Source: AC-32 sp035473395
GTDB lineage: Bacteria; Actinomycetota; Thermoleophilia; Gaiellales; Gaiellaceae
Assembly: GCA_035473395.1 (NCBI GenBank)
Contig: DATIOF010000004.1
Location: forward strand, 1 to 20,451
DNA: 20,451 bases
Direction of reading: 5' to 3'
Shown here: one piece after another, positions 6,857-13,907 of the stretch
Layout of the letters: every line of letters starts with the position of its first letter
How positions within the stretch are numbered: position 1 is the first letter of the stretch
Notes under the pieces: generated by a model
What the model was told of the DNA's origin: nothing
Database searches by the model: none
Seen by the model: the letters and a program-made list of their open reading frames with translations, nothing else
Translations under genes and position numbers: made by a program

Positions 6857-7743
6857 CCGTAGCCGTGCGCGGCCTTGTACTGCTCGAACGCGGCCGAGCT
6901 GGCCGTGAAGAAGTGGTGCTTCTTGTCCGGTTTCGCCACGAAGTAGAGGTAGTTCACCTTCGCCGGGTGCGCCGCGGCCTGCAGCGAGGCGAGCCCGGGT
7001 GCGCCGATCGGCGTCGGAGGCAGGCCGGCATGCAGGCGCAGGTTGTACGGCGTCGGGTTGGCGAGCTGCGACTCGTGGATCGACTCGGTCGGCGGGATGT
7101 TCAGGCCGTAGCGCAGCGCCGCGTCGATCCCGAGCGCCATGTGGGCGTGCAGCCGGTTGTAGATCACCGCGGCGACGAGCTGGCGCTCCTCGGGCGCCGG
7201 CGTCTCCTTCTCGACCATCGACGCGATCACGAGCACGTCGTAGGGCGTCAGGTTCTTGGAGCGCGCGTAGCCGAGGTCGAGCTTGGCCCAGTTCGTGCGG
7301 AAGGCCTTCAGCTGCGCCGCGACCAGCTGCGGCGAGGTCGTGCGCACGGTGAAGTCGTATGTCGCCGGGAAGAGGAAGCCCTCGAGCGGGTACGCCCTCG
7401 GGCCGAAGCCGGCTTGGCGTCGCGGGCGCGCGGTGGCGGCAAGGTACGTCCGCTCCTTCAGTCGCACGCGCTTGTGACGCTCGCGGTCAGCGATCTGGGC
7501 GACCGCGGTCACGCGTGCGGCCATCTGCTTGCGCGTGAAGCCCTCCGGAAAGACAATCCGAAAAGGCTTCGGCGGCGCGGCCACGGTCGGCGTGGGCGGC
7601 TTCGCCTTGTGGTTGCCGCCGACGCTGGCGACCGCGACCCAGGCGATGGCGAAGGCCGCCAGGAGCACGCCGAGCGCCACCAGGCGGCGCCGCCAGACCA
7701 CCGACCGCGGCGTCCGCCGGGGCGGCCGCGGGCGCGGCGGCAT
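6853..7743 (-). CDS. mltG: endolytic murein transglycosylase MltG
   Basis: At 296 residues this is a YceG/MltG family enzyme that cleaves nascent glycan strands next to the cell membrane. It begins with a basic, proline-rich cytoplasmic stretch (1-19) and one membrane helix (about 20-41). The extracellular region includes the LysM-like segment RIVFPEGFTRKQMAARV (62-78), YPLEGFLFPATYDF, the catalytic Glu178 in ASMVEKET, AAVIYNRL, GIDAALRYGL and the closing TPYNLRLHAGLPPTPIGAPG. I chose the ATG at 7741-7743, which overlaps the ruvX stop as TGATG. The frame runs eight codons further into ruvX but shows no better start. The ruvX-mltG-aroE order is common in actinobacteria. Confidence 0.95.
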   Translation of the reverse strand: MPPRPRPPRRTPRSVVWRRRLVALGVLLAAFAIAWVAVASVGGNHKAKPPTPTVAAPPKPFRIVFPEGFTRKQMAARVTAVAQIADRERHKRVRLKERTYLAATARPRRQAGFGPRAYPLEGFLFPATYDFTVRTTSPQLVAAQLKAFRTNWAKLDLGYARSKNLTPYDVLVIASMVEKETPAPEERQLVAAVIYNRLHAHMALGIDAALRYGLNIPPTESIHESQLANPTPYNLRLHAGLPPTPIGAPGLASLQAAAHPAKVNYLYFVAKPDKKHHFFTASSAAFEQYKAAHGYG

Positions 7744-8141
7744 CACTCCGCCGCGGCGCTCTTCCACGCGAGGTAGGTCGACAGCAGGTGGGCGGCGGCG
7801 CGCGCGTCCTCGGGCGCGTCCGCATTGGCGTCGGCCGCAGCGAGGCCGGTGGTGAAGCGCTCGTCATAGCTCTCGACCGGGACGTCGAGCGCCGCGCGCA
7901 GCGCCTCGACGAACTCGTCGGTCTCGCGCGCCTGCGCGCCGTGCTCACCGCGGAGGGTCAGCGGCAGGCCGACGACCACGCGCTCGGCGCCCTCCTCGCG
8001 CACGATCCGCCCGAGCTGCTCGAGCCCGTCCTTGCTCGCGGCGCGCTCGACCACGCCGAGCGGCCGGGCGATCGTGCCGGTCGGGTCCGAGACGGCCACG
8101 CCCGTTCGCGCCGATCCGTAATCCAGTGCGACGACCTTCAC
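7743..8141 (-). CDS. ruvX: RuvX/YqgF family RNase H-fold nuclease (putative Holliday junction resolvase)
   Basis: At 132 residues the size is usual for YqgF/RuvX. Acidic active-site residues expected in this RNase H-like fold are visible: Asp7 in ALDYGSARTGVAVSD, Glu94 in YDERFTT, and Asp112 in the late EDARAAAHLL helix. The middle strand VVVGLPLTLRGEHGAQA (55-71) is typical. Proposed roles in the family are Holliday junction resolution and 16S rRNA 5' end processing; the sequence does not decide between them. The start is GTG at 8139-8141, overlapping the alaS stop as GTGA, and its stop overlaps the mltG ATG, so it is coupled on both sides. Confidence 0.93.
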   Translation of the reverse strand: MKVVALDYGSARTGVAVSDPTGTIARPLGVVERAASKDGLEQLGRIVREEGAERVVVGLPLTLRGEHGAQARETDEFVEALRAALDVPVESYDERFTTGLAAADANADAPEDARAAAHLLSTYLAWKSAAAE

Positions 8142-10663
8142 CCGAGACCGCGCCGCAGCGCCTCCTCGGCCTTCGCCAGCGCGTCGCCGAGCTTCTCCGG
8201 GTCGCGGCCGCCCGCGCGGGCCATCGTCGCGCGTCCGCCGCCGCCGCCGCCGATCTCGGCCGCCGCCTCCTTGATCACGGCGACCGCGTCCAGCCTCCCT
8301 TCGAGCGAGCGGTCGAAGTTGGCGACGAGATGGACGCGGCCGTCCTCGGTCCCGCCGAGCACGACCGCAGCAGGCGCGCGCGCCTGCTTGATCCGGTCGG
8401 ACTCCTCGAGCAGCGCATCGGCGTCCACGCCAGCGGCCTGGCCGACGAAGACGTTGACGCCGCCGATCTCCTCCTCGCTGCGCGTCTCGACGGCCACCTC
8501 GGCCTTCTCCTGGCGCTTCGGCCCGTCCTTCCGCGCGCGCTCCAGCTCTGCCCGCAGCTCGGCGACCTCCTCGGTGCGACCGTGCAGCAGCGCGTAGGCC
8601 TCGCCGGAGGTGACGGCCTCGATCCGGCGCGTGCCCGAGCCGACCGAGCTTTCGGAGGTGATCACGAACGGCCCGATCTCCGCCGTGGTGCGCACGTGCG
8701 TGCCGCCGCAGAGCTCGCGCGAGTAGCCGGCGATGTCCACCAGCCGCACCTCGTCGCCGTACTTCTCGCCGAAGAGCATCGTCGCGCCGAGTCGCCGCGC
8801 CTCCTCGATCGGGACGATGTAGGCACGCACCGGCAGATTGCGGAAGACCGCCTCGTTGACGCGCCGCTCGAGCTCGGCACGCTCCTCGTCGGTGACCGGC
8901 TGCGGGTGGCTGAAGTCGAAACGCAGCTTGTCCGGACGGACAGCAGAGCCGGCCTGGCGCGCGTGCTCGCCGAGTACCTCCTGCAGCGCCTTGTGCAGCA
9001 AATGGGTGGCGGTGTGGTTGGCCATCGTCGGGAAGCGCACGCTCCAGGGCACGACCGCGCGCACACGCATGCCCTCACGGAAGCCCTCGCCCAGGAAGGT
9101 CAGCACCTGGTCGTCCTCCGGTAGCCGGGTCGCCTCGACCAGGTCGGCGCGCGCGCCGGTCTCCTCGTCCTCGATGAAGCCTGTGTCGCTGACCTGGCCC
9201 CCGCCGGCCGCATAGAAAGGCGACTGCTCGAGCTTCGCCTGGAAGCGCCCGTCGCCGAGATCCTCGTAGGCGAGGATCGCGGTCAGCACGTCGGTCTTCT
9301 CGTAGCCGACGAACTCGCTGAGCACGTCGGCCGACACGCGCACCTCGACCTCGTCCGTGACCTTGCGGGAGCGCAGCCGCTGCTCCTCCATCAGCTCGTG
9401 GAAGCGGTCCTCGTCCACCGGCAGCCCGCGCTCGCGGGCCAGCTCTTCGGTCAGCTCGAGCGGGAAGCCGTAGGTGTCGTGCAGGCGAAAGGCCTCGTCA
9501 CCGGAGATCTCGCTGTCGGCCGCCGCCTCCTCGAACAGCGTCAGGCCACGCGCGAGCGTCTCGCCGAAGCGCTGTTCCTCCGCGTCCAGCACCCGCTCGA
9601 TCTCGGCCCGCGCGCTCGCCAGCTCGGGGTACGCGTCGCCCATCTGCTCGACGACGACGCCAGCGAGCCCGGCGAGGAACGGCGGCTCGAGCCCGATCCG
9701 CCCGGCCTGCAGCACGGCGCGCCGGATCACCCTGCGCATCACGTAGCCGCGGCCTTCGTTCGAGGGCGCGACGCCGTCGGCTGCCAGGAAGGTCATCCCG
9801 CGCCCGTGGTCGGCCAGGATCCGATGTGCCTTCGTGGCCCGCTCGCTCTCGCCGTAGGCGACGCCCGACTTGCCGGCGATCCAGCTCATGATCTCCTGGT
9901 AGCCGTCGGTGTCGTAGACCGAGTCGACCTGCTGCAGGATCCGCGCGGCGCGCTCGAGGCCGAGGCCGGTGTCGATGTTCTGCTTCGGCAGCGGCGTCAG
10001 CGAGCCGTCGGTGTGCAGCTCGAACTCCATGAAGACGAGGTTCCAGAATTCGAGGAAGCGGTCGCACTCGCAGCCCGGACCGCACTCCGCCCGGCCGCAG
10101 CCGACCTCCTCGCCCCAGTCGTAGAACATCTCCGAGTCGGGGCCGCACGGCCCCGGGCCGCCTACCGACCAGAAGTTGTCGGCGCGCGGAAGCCGCACGA
10201 TCCGCTCGGGCGGCATACCCATCGCCTCCCAGGCCCGCACCGCGACCTCGTCCTCGCCGAGGCCGAGCTCCGCGTCGCCCGCGAAGACGGTCACCCAGAT
10301 CCGGTCGAGGTCGAGCTTCATGTGCTCGAACATAAACTCCCAGGCGAGCTCGATCGCGCCGTCCTTGAAGTACCGGCCGAACGAGAAGTTGCCGAGCATC
10401 TCGAAGAAGGTCAGCGTCCGCTTGTTCAGGCCGACGTCGTCGATGTCCGGCGTTCGGAAGACCTTCTGGACGGTGGTGAGCAGCGGCGCCGGCGCCTCCT
10501 CGAGCCCGAGGAAGAACGGCATCAGCGGCTGCATCCCGGCCGAGATCAGCAGCGTCGAGCGGTCGTCGGCGCGCGGGATCAGCGAGGCCGAGGGCCGGAA
10601 CTCGTGGCCCTTGGACTCGTAGAACTCGCGGAAGCCCGCGCGGAGCTCGGCAGTGGTTCGCAC
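8138..10663 (-). CDS. alaS: alanyl-tRNA synthetase
   Basis: This full-length 841-residue enzyme charges tRNA-Ala. The class II aminoacylation core (about 1-245) shows LISAGMQPLMPFF, FFEMLGNFSFGRYF and NIDTGLGLERAARILQ. The editing domain carries zinc ligands His550 and His554 (HTATH) with Cys652 and His656 (CGGTH), which clear mis-charged Ser/Gly-tRNA. A short helical linker leads to the C-Ala domain with the glycine run GGGGGGRATMARAGG (805-819). A cysteine cluster (189, 194, 198, 200) sits in the aminoacylation domain before EFWNLVFMEF and may bind a second metal; similar inserts occur in other bacterial AlaRS. The start is GTG at 10661-10663, 19 bases after the sigma factor stop, and no strong ribosome binding site is visible. 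Confidence 0.98.
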   Translation of the reverse strand: MRTTAELRAGFREFYESKGHEFRPSASLIPRADDRSTLLISAGMQPLMPFFLGLEEAPAPLLTTVQKVFRTPDIDDVGLNKRTLTFFEMLGNFSFGRYFKDGAIELAWEFMFEHMKLDLDRIWVTVFAGDAELGLGEDEVAVRAWEAMGMPPERIVRLPRADNFWSVGGPGPCGPDSEMFYDWGEEVGCGRAECGPGCECDRFLEFWNLVFMEFELHTDGSLTPLPKQNIDTGLGLERAARILQQVDSVYDTDGYQEIMSWIAGKSGVAYGESERATKAHRILADHGRGMTFLAADGVAPSNEGRGYVMRRVIRRAVLQAGRIGLEPPFLAGLAGVVVEQMGDAYPELASARAEIERVLDAEEQRFGETLARGLTLFEEAAADSEISGDEAFRLHDTYGFPLELTEELARERGLPVDEDRFHELMEEQRLRSRKVTDEVEVRVSADVLSEFVGYEKTDVLTAILAYEDLGDGRFQAKLEQSPFYAAGGGQVSDTGFIEDEETGARADLVEATRLPEDDQVLTFLGEGFREGMRVRAVVPWSVRFPTMANHTATHLLHKALQEVLGEHARQAGSAVRPDKLRFDFSHPQPVTDEERAELERRVNEAVFRNLPVRAYIVPIEEARRLGATMLFGEKYGDEVRLVDIAGYSRELCGGTHVRTTAEIGPFVITSESSVGSGTRRIEAVTSGEAYALLHGRTEEVAELRAELERARKDGPKRQEKAEVAVETRSEEEIGGVNVFVGQAAGVDADALLEESDRIKQARAPAAVVLGGTEDGRVHLVANFDRSLEGRLDAVAVIKEAAAEIGGGGGGRATMARAGGRDPEKLGDALAKAEEALRRGLG

Positions 10664-10682
10664 CCGATCGATTCTAGGTGCG

Positions 10683-11432
10683 CTACGCGGGCTGGTCGGC
10701 GGCGATCTCCTCGCGGATCTTCTCCAGCGAGCGGCGGATCAGCCGCGAGACGTGCATCTGCGAGATGCCGACCTGCTGGGCGATCTGCGACTGGGTCAGT
10801 CCCTCGAAGAAGCGCAGGTGCAGGATCGCCCGCTCCCGCTCGTCGAGCACGCGGAAGCCCGGCGCGAGAACCGCTCGATCCTCCGAGACTTCGTACTGAT
10901 GCTCCACCGTGCCGAGCGACTCGAGCGGGTCGAGCTCGCCGTCGTCGTCGTGACCGCCTGAGCCGGCGGAGAGCGAGAGCGAGCTGTAGGCGCGGCCGCT
11001 CTCGAGCGCCTCGAGCACCTCCTCGTCCGTGACCCCGGCGGCCTTGGCCAGCTCGGGAATCGTCGGCGAGCGCCCGTGCTGGACGGTCAGCTGCTCGACC
11101 AGGCGCGAAAGCTGGATGTTCAGCTCCTGCAGGCCGCGCGGGACGCGCACCGCCCAACCGCGGTCGCGGAAGTGGCGCTTGATCTCGCCGATGATGTTCG
11201 GCGTCGCGTAGGTGGTCAACTCGACCCCGCGGTTGACGTCGAAGCGGTCGATCGCCTTGATCAGGCCGATCGCGCCGATCTGGACGAGATCCTCAAGCTG
11301 CTCGCCGCGGTACGAGTAGCGCCGCGCGAGCGATCGCACCAGCGACATGTACTGCTCGATCAACTGCTCACGGGCCGCCAGGTCGCCTTGCTCGTGGTAG
11401 CGGCGGAGCAGCGCCTTGTCGCTCTGCTGCAT
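10683..11432 (-). CDS. SigB/SigF-family alternative sigma factor
   Basis: This 249-residue sigma-70 group 3 protein resembles SigB/SigF/WhiG-type factors. Region 2 holds DLVQIGAIGLIKAIDRFD (48-65, core binding and -10 recognition) and FRDRGWAVRVPRGLQEL. Region 3 follows with RSPTIPELAKAAGVTDEEV (121-139). Region 4.2 ends the protein with the -35 recognition helix-turn-helix GLTQSQIAQQVGISQMHVSR (211-230). There is no region 1.1. The ATG at 11430-11432 overlaps the stop of the RsbW-like gene just upstream (TGATG), the usual sigma/anti-sigma arrangement. I found no RsbV-type anti-anti-sigma gene in the window. The position ahead of alaS ties a stress-type regulator to core translation genes. 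Which SigB/F subtype it is cannot be decided. Confidence 0.93.
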   Translation of the reverse strand: MQQSDKALLRRYHEQGDLAAREQLIEQYMSLVRSLARRYSYRGEQLEDLVQIGAIGLIKAIDRFDVNRGVELTTYATPNIIGEIKRHFRDRGWAVRVPRGLQELNIQLSRLVEQLTVQHGRSPTIPELAKAAGVTDEEVLEALESGRAYSSLSLSAGSGGHDDDGELDPLESLGTVEHQYEVSEDRAVLAPGFRVLDERERAILHLRFFEGLTQSQIAQQVGISQMHVSRLIRRSLEKIREEIAADQPA

Positions 11433-11812
11433 CAAGCGGGGCTGTCCCCGTCGGAGACGTTCTTCCTCAGCTCGAGCCACCCCTCGCCGTCGAGCGCGTA
11501 GCCGTCGAGGACCGTGTCGAGGATCCGGCGGAGGCCGACGCTCCCGTCGTCACGGTCGAGCTCCTCGCGAATCGTGTCGGCCGGCAAGGGCCCGACGCGG
11601 GTCACGATTGCGCGCTCGTCGAACCGCAGCTCGACCGTCACCTCGCCGTTCTCCGAGGCCTGCTCGAGCACGGCCTCCAGCGCCATCTCGAGGTCGTCGA
11701 TGCGCTCGATGGTCAGGTTCAGGCGCGCGGCGACGCCGCCGAGCACGAGGTGCGCGACCTCGTGAAACGGCTCCTCGCGCGGGATGGTCAGCGTGATCAG
11801 GTCGCCCGTCAT
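11432..11812 (-). CDS. RsbW-like anti-sigma factor with degenerate ATP-binding motifs
   Basis: This 126-residue protein has the size and layout of RsbW/SpoIIAB HATPase-fold anti-sigma factors: IPREEPFHEVAHLVLGGVAARLNLTIERIDDLEMALEAVLE (10-50) followed by alternating strands and a late GSVGLRRILDT helix (90-100). Membership is supported by its place directly before, and overlapping, a SigB-type sigma gene. The ATP site looks eroded. The N-box, normally ExxxN, reads E46-A-V-L-E50, so the Mg-binding Asn is Glu. The DxGxG box region reads TRVGPL (71-76). It may therefore bind sigma without kinase activity, or have another switch. The ATG at 11810-11812 overlaps the mnmA stop as ATGA. Confidence 0.75.
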   Translation of the reverse strand: MTGDLITLTIPREEPFHEVAHLVLGGVAARLNLTIERIDDLEMALEAVLEQASENGEVTVELRFDERAIVTRVGPLPADTIREELDRDDGSVGLRRILDTVLDGYALDGEGWLELRKNVSDGDSPA

Positions 11813-13101
11813 TCGCCCCTCGATCTAAACGTTCGAACGGCTGTGAAGGTTTCGGCAGGTTCGATCGTGCCCGCGCCGACCACGGCATCGCGGTCGTAGA
11901 GCACCGCGGCCTGGCCCGCTGCGACGCCGTGCGCCGGCCGGTCGAGGCGCAGGCGAAAGCCGCCGTCGGTAGGCGTGACGCTCGCGCCCACCGCCGGCGA
12001 GCGGTAGCGCAGCTTCACCTCGGCGCGCTCGAGCTCGACGTGCAGTCGCCCACGCACCGTCACCTCGTCGATCGCGAGCGCCGAGCGCGGCCCGACGACG
12101 ACCGCGTTCGTCTCTGGCTCGCTGCGCAGCGCGTAGAGCGGTTCGCCGGCCGCGACCCCGAGGCCCTTGCGCTGGCCGGGCGTGAACCGCCAGAAGCCGG
12201 CATGGCGGCCGAGCTCATTGCCCTGCTCGTCGACGACGGGGCCGTCCTCGGCGGTCAGCCCATGGCGTGCGAGGAAGTCGCGGTAGTCGCCTCCGGCGAG
12301 GAAGCAGGCCTCCTGGCTCTCGGCACGGCCCGCGGCCTCGAGCCCCGCGCGCTCGGCCTCGGCGCGCGTCTCGTCCTTGCCCTGCTCGCCGAGCGGGAAC
12401 CAGAGCCGGTCGAGGAAGCGCGGGTCGAGCCGGGCCAGCATGTACGACTGATCCTTTCTCTCGTCCGCGGCCCGGGCAAGGAGCAGCTGCCCGTCGCGCT
12501 CGACGATCCGCGCGTAGTGGCCGGTCGCGAGCCGGTCGGCGCCGGCGCGCTCGGCGAACGCGAGCAGCTCGGCGAAGCGGAAGCTTCCGTTGCACCGGAT
12601 GCACGGGTTCGGCGTCTGGCCGGCCGCGTAGCCGCGCACGAACGGCTCGACCACCGCGCGGCGGAACTCCTCACGCAGGTCGAGCGTGACGTGCGGCAGT
12701 CCGAGCCGGTGGCAGGTCGCGCGGGCCGCCATTACGGCCTCCGGCGAGCAGCAGGCGCGCTCGGCGTCGGGCCCCTGCGGGTCGAGCCAGAGGCGCAGGG
12801 TGACGCCGATCGCGTTCTCGCCGGCGCGCAGCAGCGCGACCGCGCTGTCGACGCCGCCGCTCATCGCCACGGCGACGCGGCCAGGCTTCGGCTCGGCGCG
12901 GAAGACCTGGGCGAGTGCGTTCGCCAGCGCGTCCACGGCGAGCTCGTCCCCGCCGACGGCCGCGGCCTCGAGCAGGCTCAGCCCGTCGAGCGGACGCTCG
13001 AGACCCTCGGCTTCCGCGCCGACGATCTGCTCCCCCTCGACGGCCAGACGCACGAGCGCCCAGCGCCCGTCACGCGTCGAATCTCCGACGACCTCGACCA
13101 T
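11809..13101 (-). CDS. mnmA: tRNA-specific 2-thiouridylase MnmA with an N-terminal extension
   Basis: MnmA adds sulfur to U34 of tRNA-Lys/Glu/Gln. The catalytic part starts at about residue 75: PP-loop SGGVDS (81-86) for ATP, TPNPCIRCN with Cys167 and Cys170, ATGHYAR (192-198), KDQSYML, and SQEACFLAG with Cys266, the partner of the catalytic cysteine. The C-terminal barrel ends VVGAGTIEPAE. A continuous extension of about 70 residues precedes the PP-loop. It reads like a shortened NifU/IscU-type strand and helix pattern (ALVRLAVEGEQIVGAEAEG, then LSLLEAAAVGGDELAVDAL) but has none of that family's cysteines. No cysteine desulfurase gene lies in the window. The ATG at 13099-13101 is preceded by a probable terminator only 21 bases away and no obvious ribosome binding site. 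Confidence 0.93.
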   Translation of the reverse strand: MVEVVGDSTRDGRWALVRLAVEGEQIVGAEAEGLERPLDGLSLLEAAAVGGDELAVDALANALAQVFRAEPKPGRVAVAMSGGVDSAVALLRAGENAIGVTLRLWLDPQGPDAERACCSPEAVMAARATCHRLGLPHVTLDLREEFRRAVVEPFVRGYAAGQTPNPCIRCNGSFRFAELLAFAERAGADRLATGHYARIVERDGQLLLARAADERKDQSYMLARLDPRFLDRLWFPLGEQGKDETRAEAERAGLEAAGRAESQEACFLAGGDYRDFLARHGLTAEDGPVVDEQGNELGRHAGFWRFTPGQRKGLGVAAGEPLYALRSEPETNAVVVGPRSALAIDEVTVRGRLHVELERAEVKLRYRSPAVGASVTPTDGGFRLRLDRPAHGVAAGQAAVLYDRDAVVGAGTIEPAETFTAVRTFRSRGE

Positions 13102-13118
13102 CAGGCCCAGGCTAGCGG

Positions 13119-13304
13119 CGAAACGGGGGGACCGAAGTCCCCCCGTCTCGTCTCCAGCCTGCCGATGCGTCGAGGCCCGTGGTGAACCTGGACAAGCCAG
13201 GTGGGTGCCGCGTCTTCCGTCGGCGTGAGCCTCTGGTCGAACGACAGCTCCCTCTCACTCGGTGTTGGTTCTACAGGGTGCCCCGAGCACGCACAGGCTC
13301 GAGT
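13119..13304 (-). ncRNA. probable small structured RNA of about 185 nt, best guess 6S-like
   Basis: The non-coding stretch has a promoter-like -10, a defined fold and a terminator. An irregular closing stem pairs 13300-13303 with 13147-13150, 13294-13299 with 13156-13161, and 13289-13293 with 13166-13170 (15 bp in three blocks). Inside are a 6-bp hairpin at 13186-13202 on the 3' side, a stem pairing 13254-13258 with 13225-13229 in the middle, and a possible alternative pairing of 13267-13271 with 13184-13188. The length, single closing stem, central unpaired region with a small 3'-side hairpin, and terminal stem fit the general shape of 6S RNA, the RNA-polymerase-binding RNA. I cannot confirm that family from sequence alone. 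The alternative is a cis-acting leader of mnmA, because the terminator sits just before that start codon. Confidence 0.5.
13123..13146 (-). terminator. strong hairpin terminator capped by a UUCG tetraloop
   Basis: A perfect 10-bp stem (13123-13132 with 13137-13146) closes a 4-base loop. Read on the minus strand the loop is UUCG closed by C-G, the exceptionally stable tetraloop; on the plus strand it would be CGAA. This favours minus-strand use. The tail is short (UUUCG). It lies at the end of the probable small RNA and 21 bases before the mnmA start, so it may end that RNA or act as an attenuator for the mnmA run. Confidence 0.7.
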
Positions 13305-13310
13305 GATCGC

Positions 13311-13316
13311 ATTGTA
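13311..13316 (-). promoter_or_regulatory. -10 box (TACAAT) for the small RNA
   Basis: The minus strand reads TACAAT, one mismatch from TATAAT, with an A seven bases downstream at 13304 as a plausible first transcribed base. No good -35 hexamer is seen at 16-18 bp; TTCCGG at about 14 bp is the nearest. In DNA this GC-rich such a hexamer stands out, and the predicted start falls one base outside the RNA's closing stem. Confidence 0.5.
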
Positions 13317-13330
13317 GCTTGGAGGGATTG

Positions 13331-13453
13331 CCGGAACGTCGCTCGCCACCGGGGCGCGATGGTCGTTCCGACGCAAGGACGCAGGGAGTGCTCGTAGCCG
13401 GAGGCTACGGGTGCGACTGAGGACGCAGCATCGGGGCGAGCAGCGCGTTCCGG
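13331..13453. repeat. imperfect inverted-repeat element with a central hairpin
   Basis: The outer arms 13331-13347 and 13435-13453 are inverted copies (CCGGAACG and GCTCGCC blocks match, separated by a few changed bases). A central perfect 7-bp hairpin lies at 13393-13399 and 13403-13409 with a 3-base loop. The octamer GGACGCAG also occurs twice as a direct repeat (13377-13384 and 13421-13428). The layout resembles intergenic repeat elements of high-GC genomes. With one copy in the window, mobility or repetition cannot be shown. No open reading frame with homology is inside. Confidence 0.4.
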
Positions 13454-13454
13454 T

Positions 13455-13479
13455 GGCTCAGCCGTCGTTTCGGCGAGCC
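13455..13479 (-). terminator. hairpin 8 bases after the stop of the RlpA-like gene
   Basis: GGCTC and GCCG pair with CGGC and GAGCC around a six-base loop, with one unpaired base (9 bp in all). It follows the stop at 13488-13490 on the minus strand by eight bases and marks the end of the four-gene module. There is no U run, so it may be a 3' end stabiliser or a Rho-assisted end rather than an intrinsic terminator. Confidence 0.4.
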
Positions 13480-13487
13480 CTCCTCAA

Positions 13488-13907
13488 CTAACGGGCGAAG
13501 ACCCAACGGATCCGCTGCACGCCGTCGACGCCGAGCTCCTCGGCGAGCTTCGGGGTCAGGTCGAACTTGCGCCCGGGGAGCACCGGGCGGCGGTCGACTA
13601 CGCGCGTGAGGATCTGCGGGCTGTCCTTGTAGGAGACGTAGACGAGGATTCCGCAGGGCAGCACTGAGTCGGTCACGCCTTCGGTGTTGGCCTTGAGCAC
13701 GTAGCCGCAGCGCGTGCGCTGGCCGTAGCGCGGCCGCTCGACGCCGGCGAGCGCCGTGTACCAGCCGTTCCCGGCGACCGGCACCGGCTGCGGGATCCCC
13801 GTGACCGCCTGTCCCTTGTCGTGCGCCGTCAGCGCGAGCGCCACGACGGCGGCTAGGAGCGCGATGCCGGCGAGCGCGACCTGCCGCTGGACCGAGGCGG
13901 CGCTCAC
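13488..13907 (-). CDS. membrane-anchored RlpA-like double-psi beta-barrel protein
   Basis: This 139-residue protein has one N-terminal hydrophobic segment (about 9-28; anchor or signal) and a small domain with the RlpA/expansin-type pattern. GWYTALAG (48-55) opens the barrel, a cysteine pair lies at 67 and 85 (TRCGY and VLPCGILVYVSY), and VVDRRPVLPGRKFDLTPKLAEELG (103-126, quoted across two blocks) matches the VVDRGP...DLS signature. RlpA proteins bind or cleave denuded peptidoglycan at division sites, and this domain is outside the membrane. Whether it cleaves is unclear. The start is GTG at 13905-13907, overlapping the preceding gene's stop (GTGA). It is the last gene of a four-gene module. 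Confidence 0.75.
   Translation of the reverse strand: MSAASVQRQVALAGIALLAAVVALALTAHDKGQAVTGIPQPVPVAGNGWYTALAGVERPRYGQRTRCGYVLKANTEGVTDSVLPCGILVYVSYKDSPQILTRVVDRRPVLPGRKFDLTPKLAEELGVDGVQRIRWVFAR

Noticed and set aside
11432..11812. Two-component histidine kinase fragment
   Set aside because: The size, N-terminal pattern and one-base overlap with a SigB-type sigma gene fit an anti-sigma protein; no phospho-acceptor domain is present and no part is missing.
13198..13212. T-box-like GGTGGGTGCCGCG on the plus strand
   Set aside because: It loosely recalls the T-box GGTGGNACCGCG, but there is no specifier stem, no downstream plus-strand gene, and the same bases are explained by the minus-strand RNA fold.
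13119..13304. tmRNA, RNase P RNA or SRP RNA as the identity of the structured RNA
   Set aside because: No tRNA-like end or tag frame (tmRNA), no conserved P4 sequences and too short (RNase P), and no GGAAG-type apical motif (SRP).
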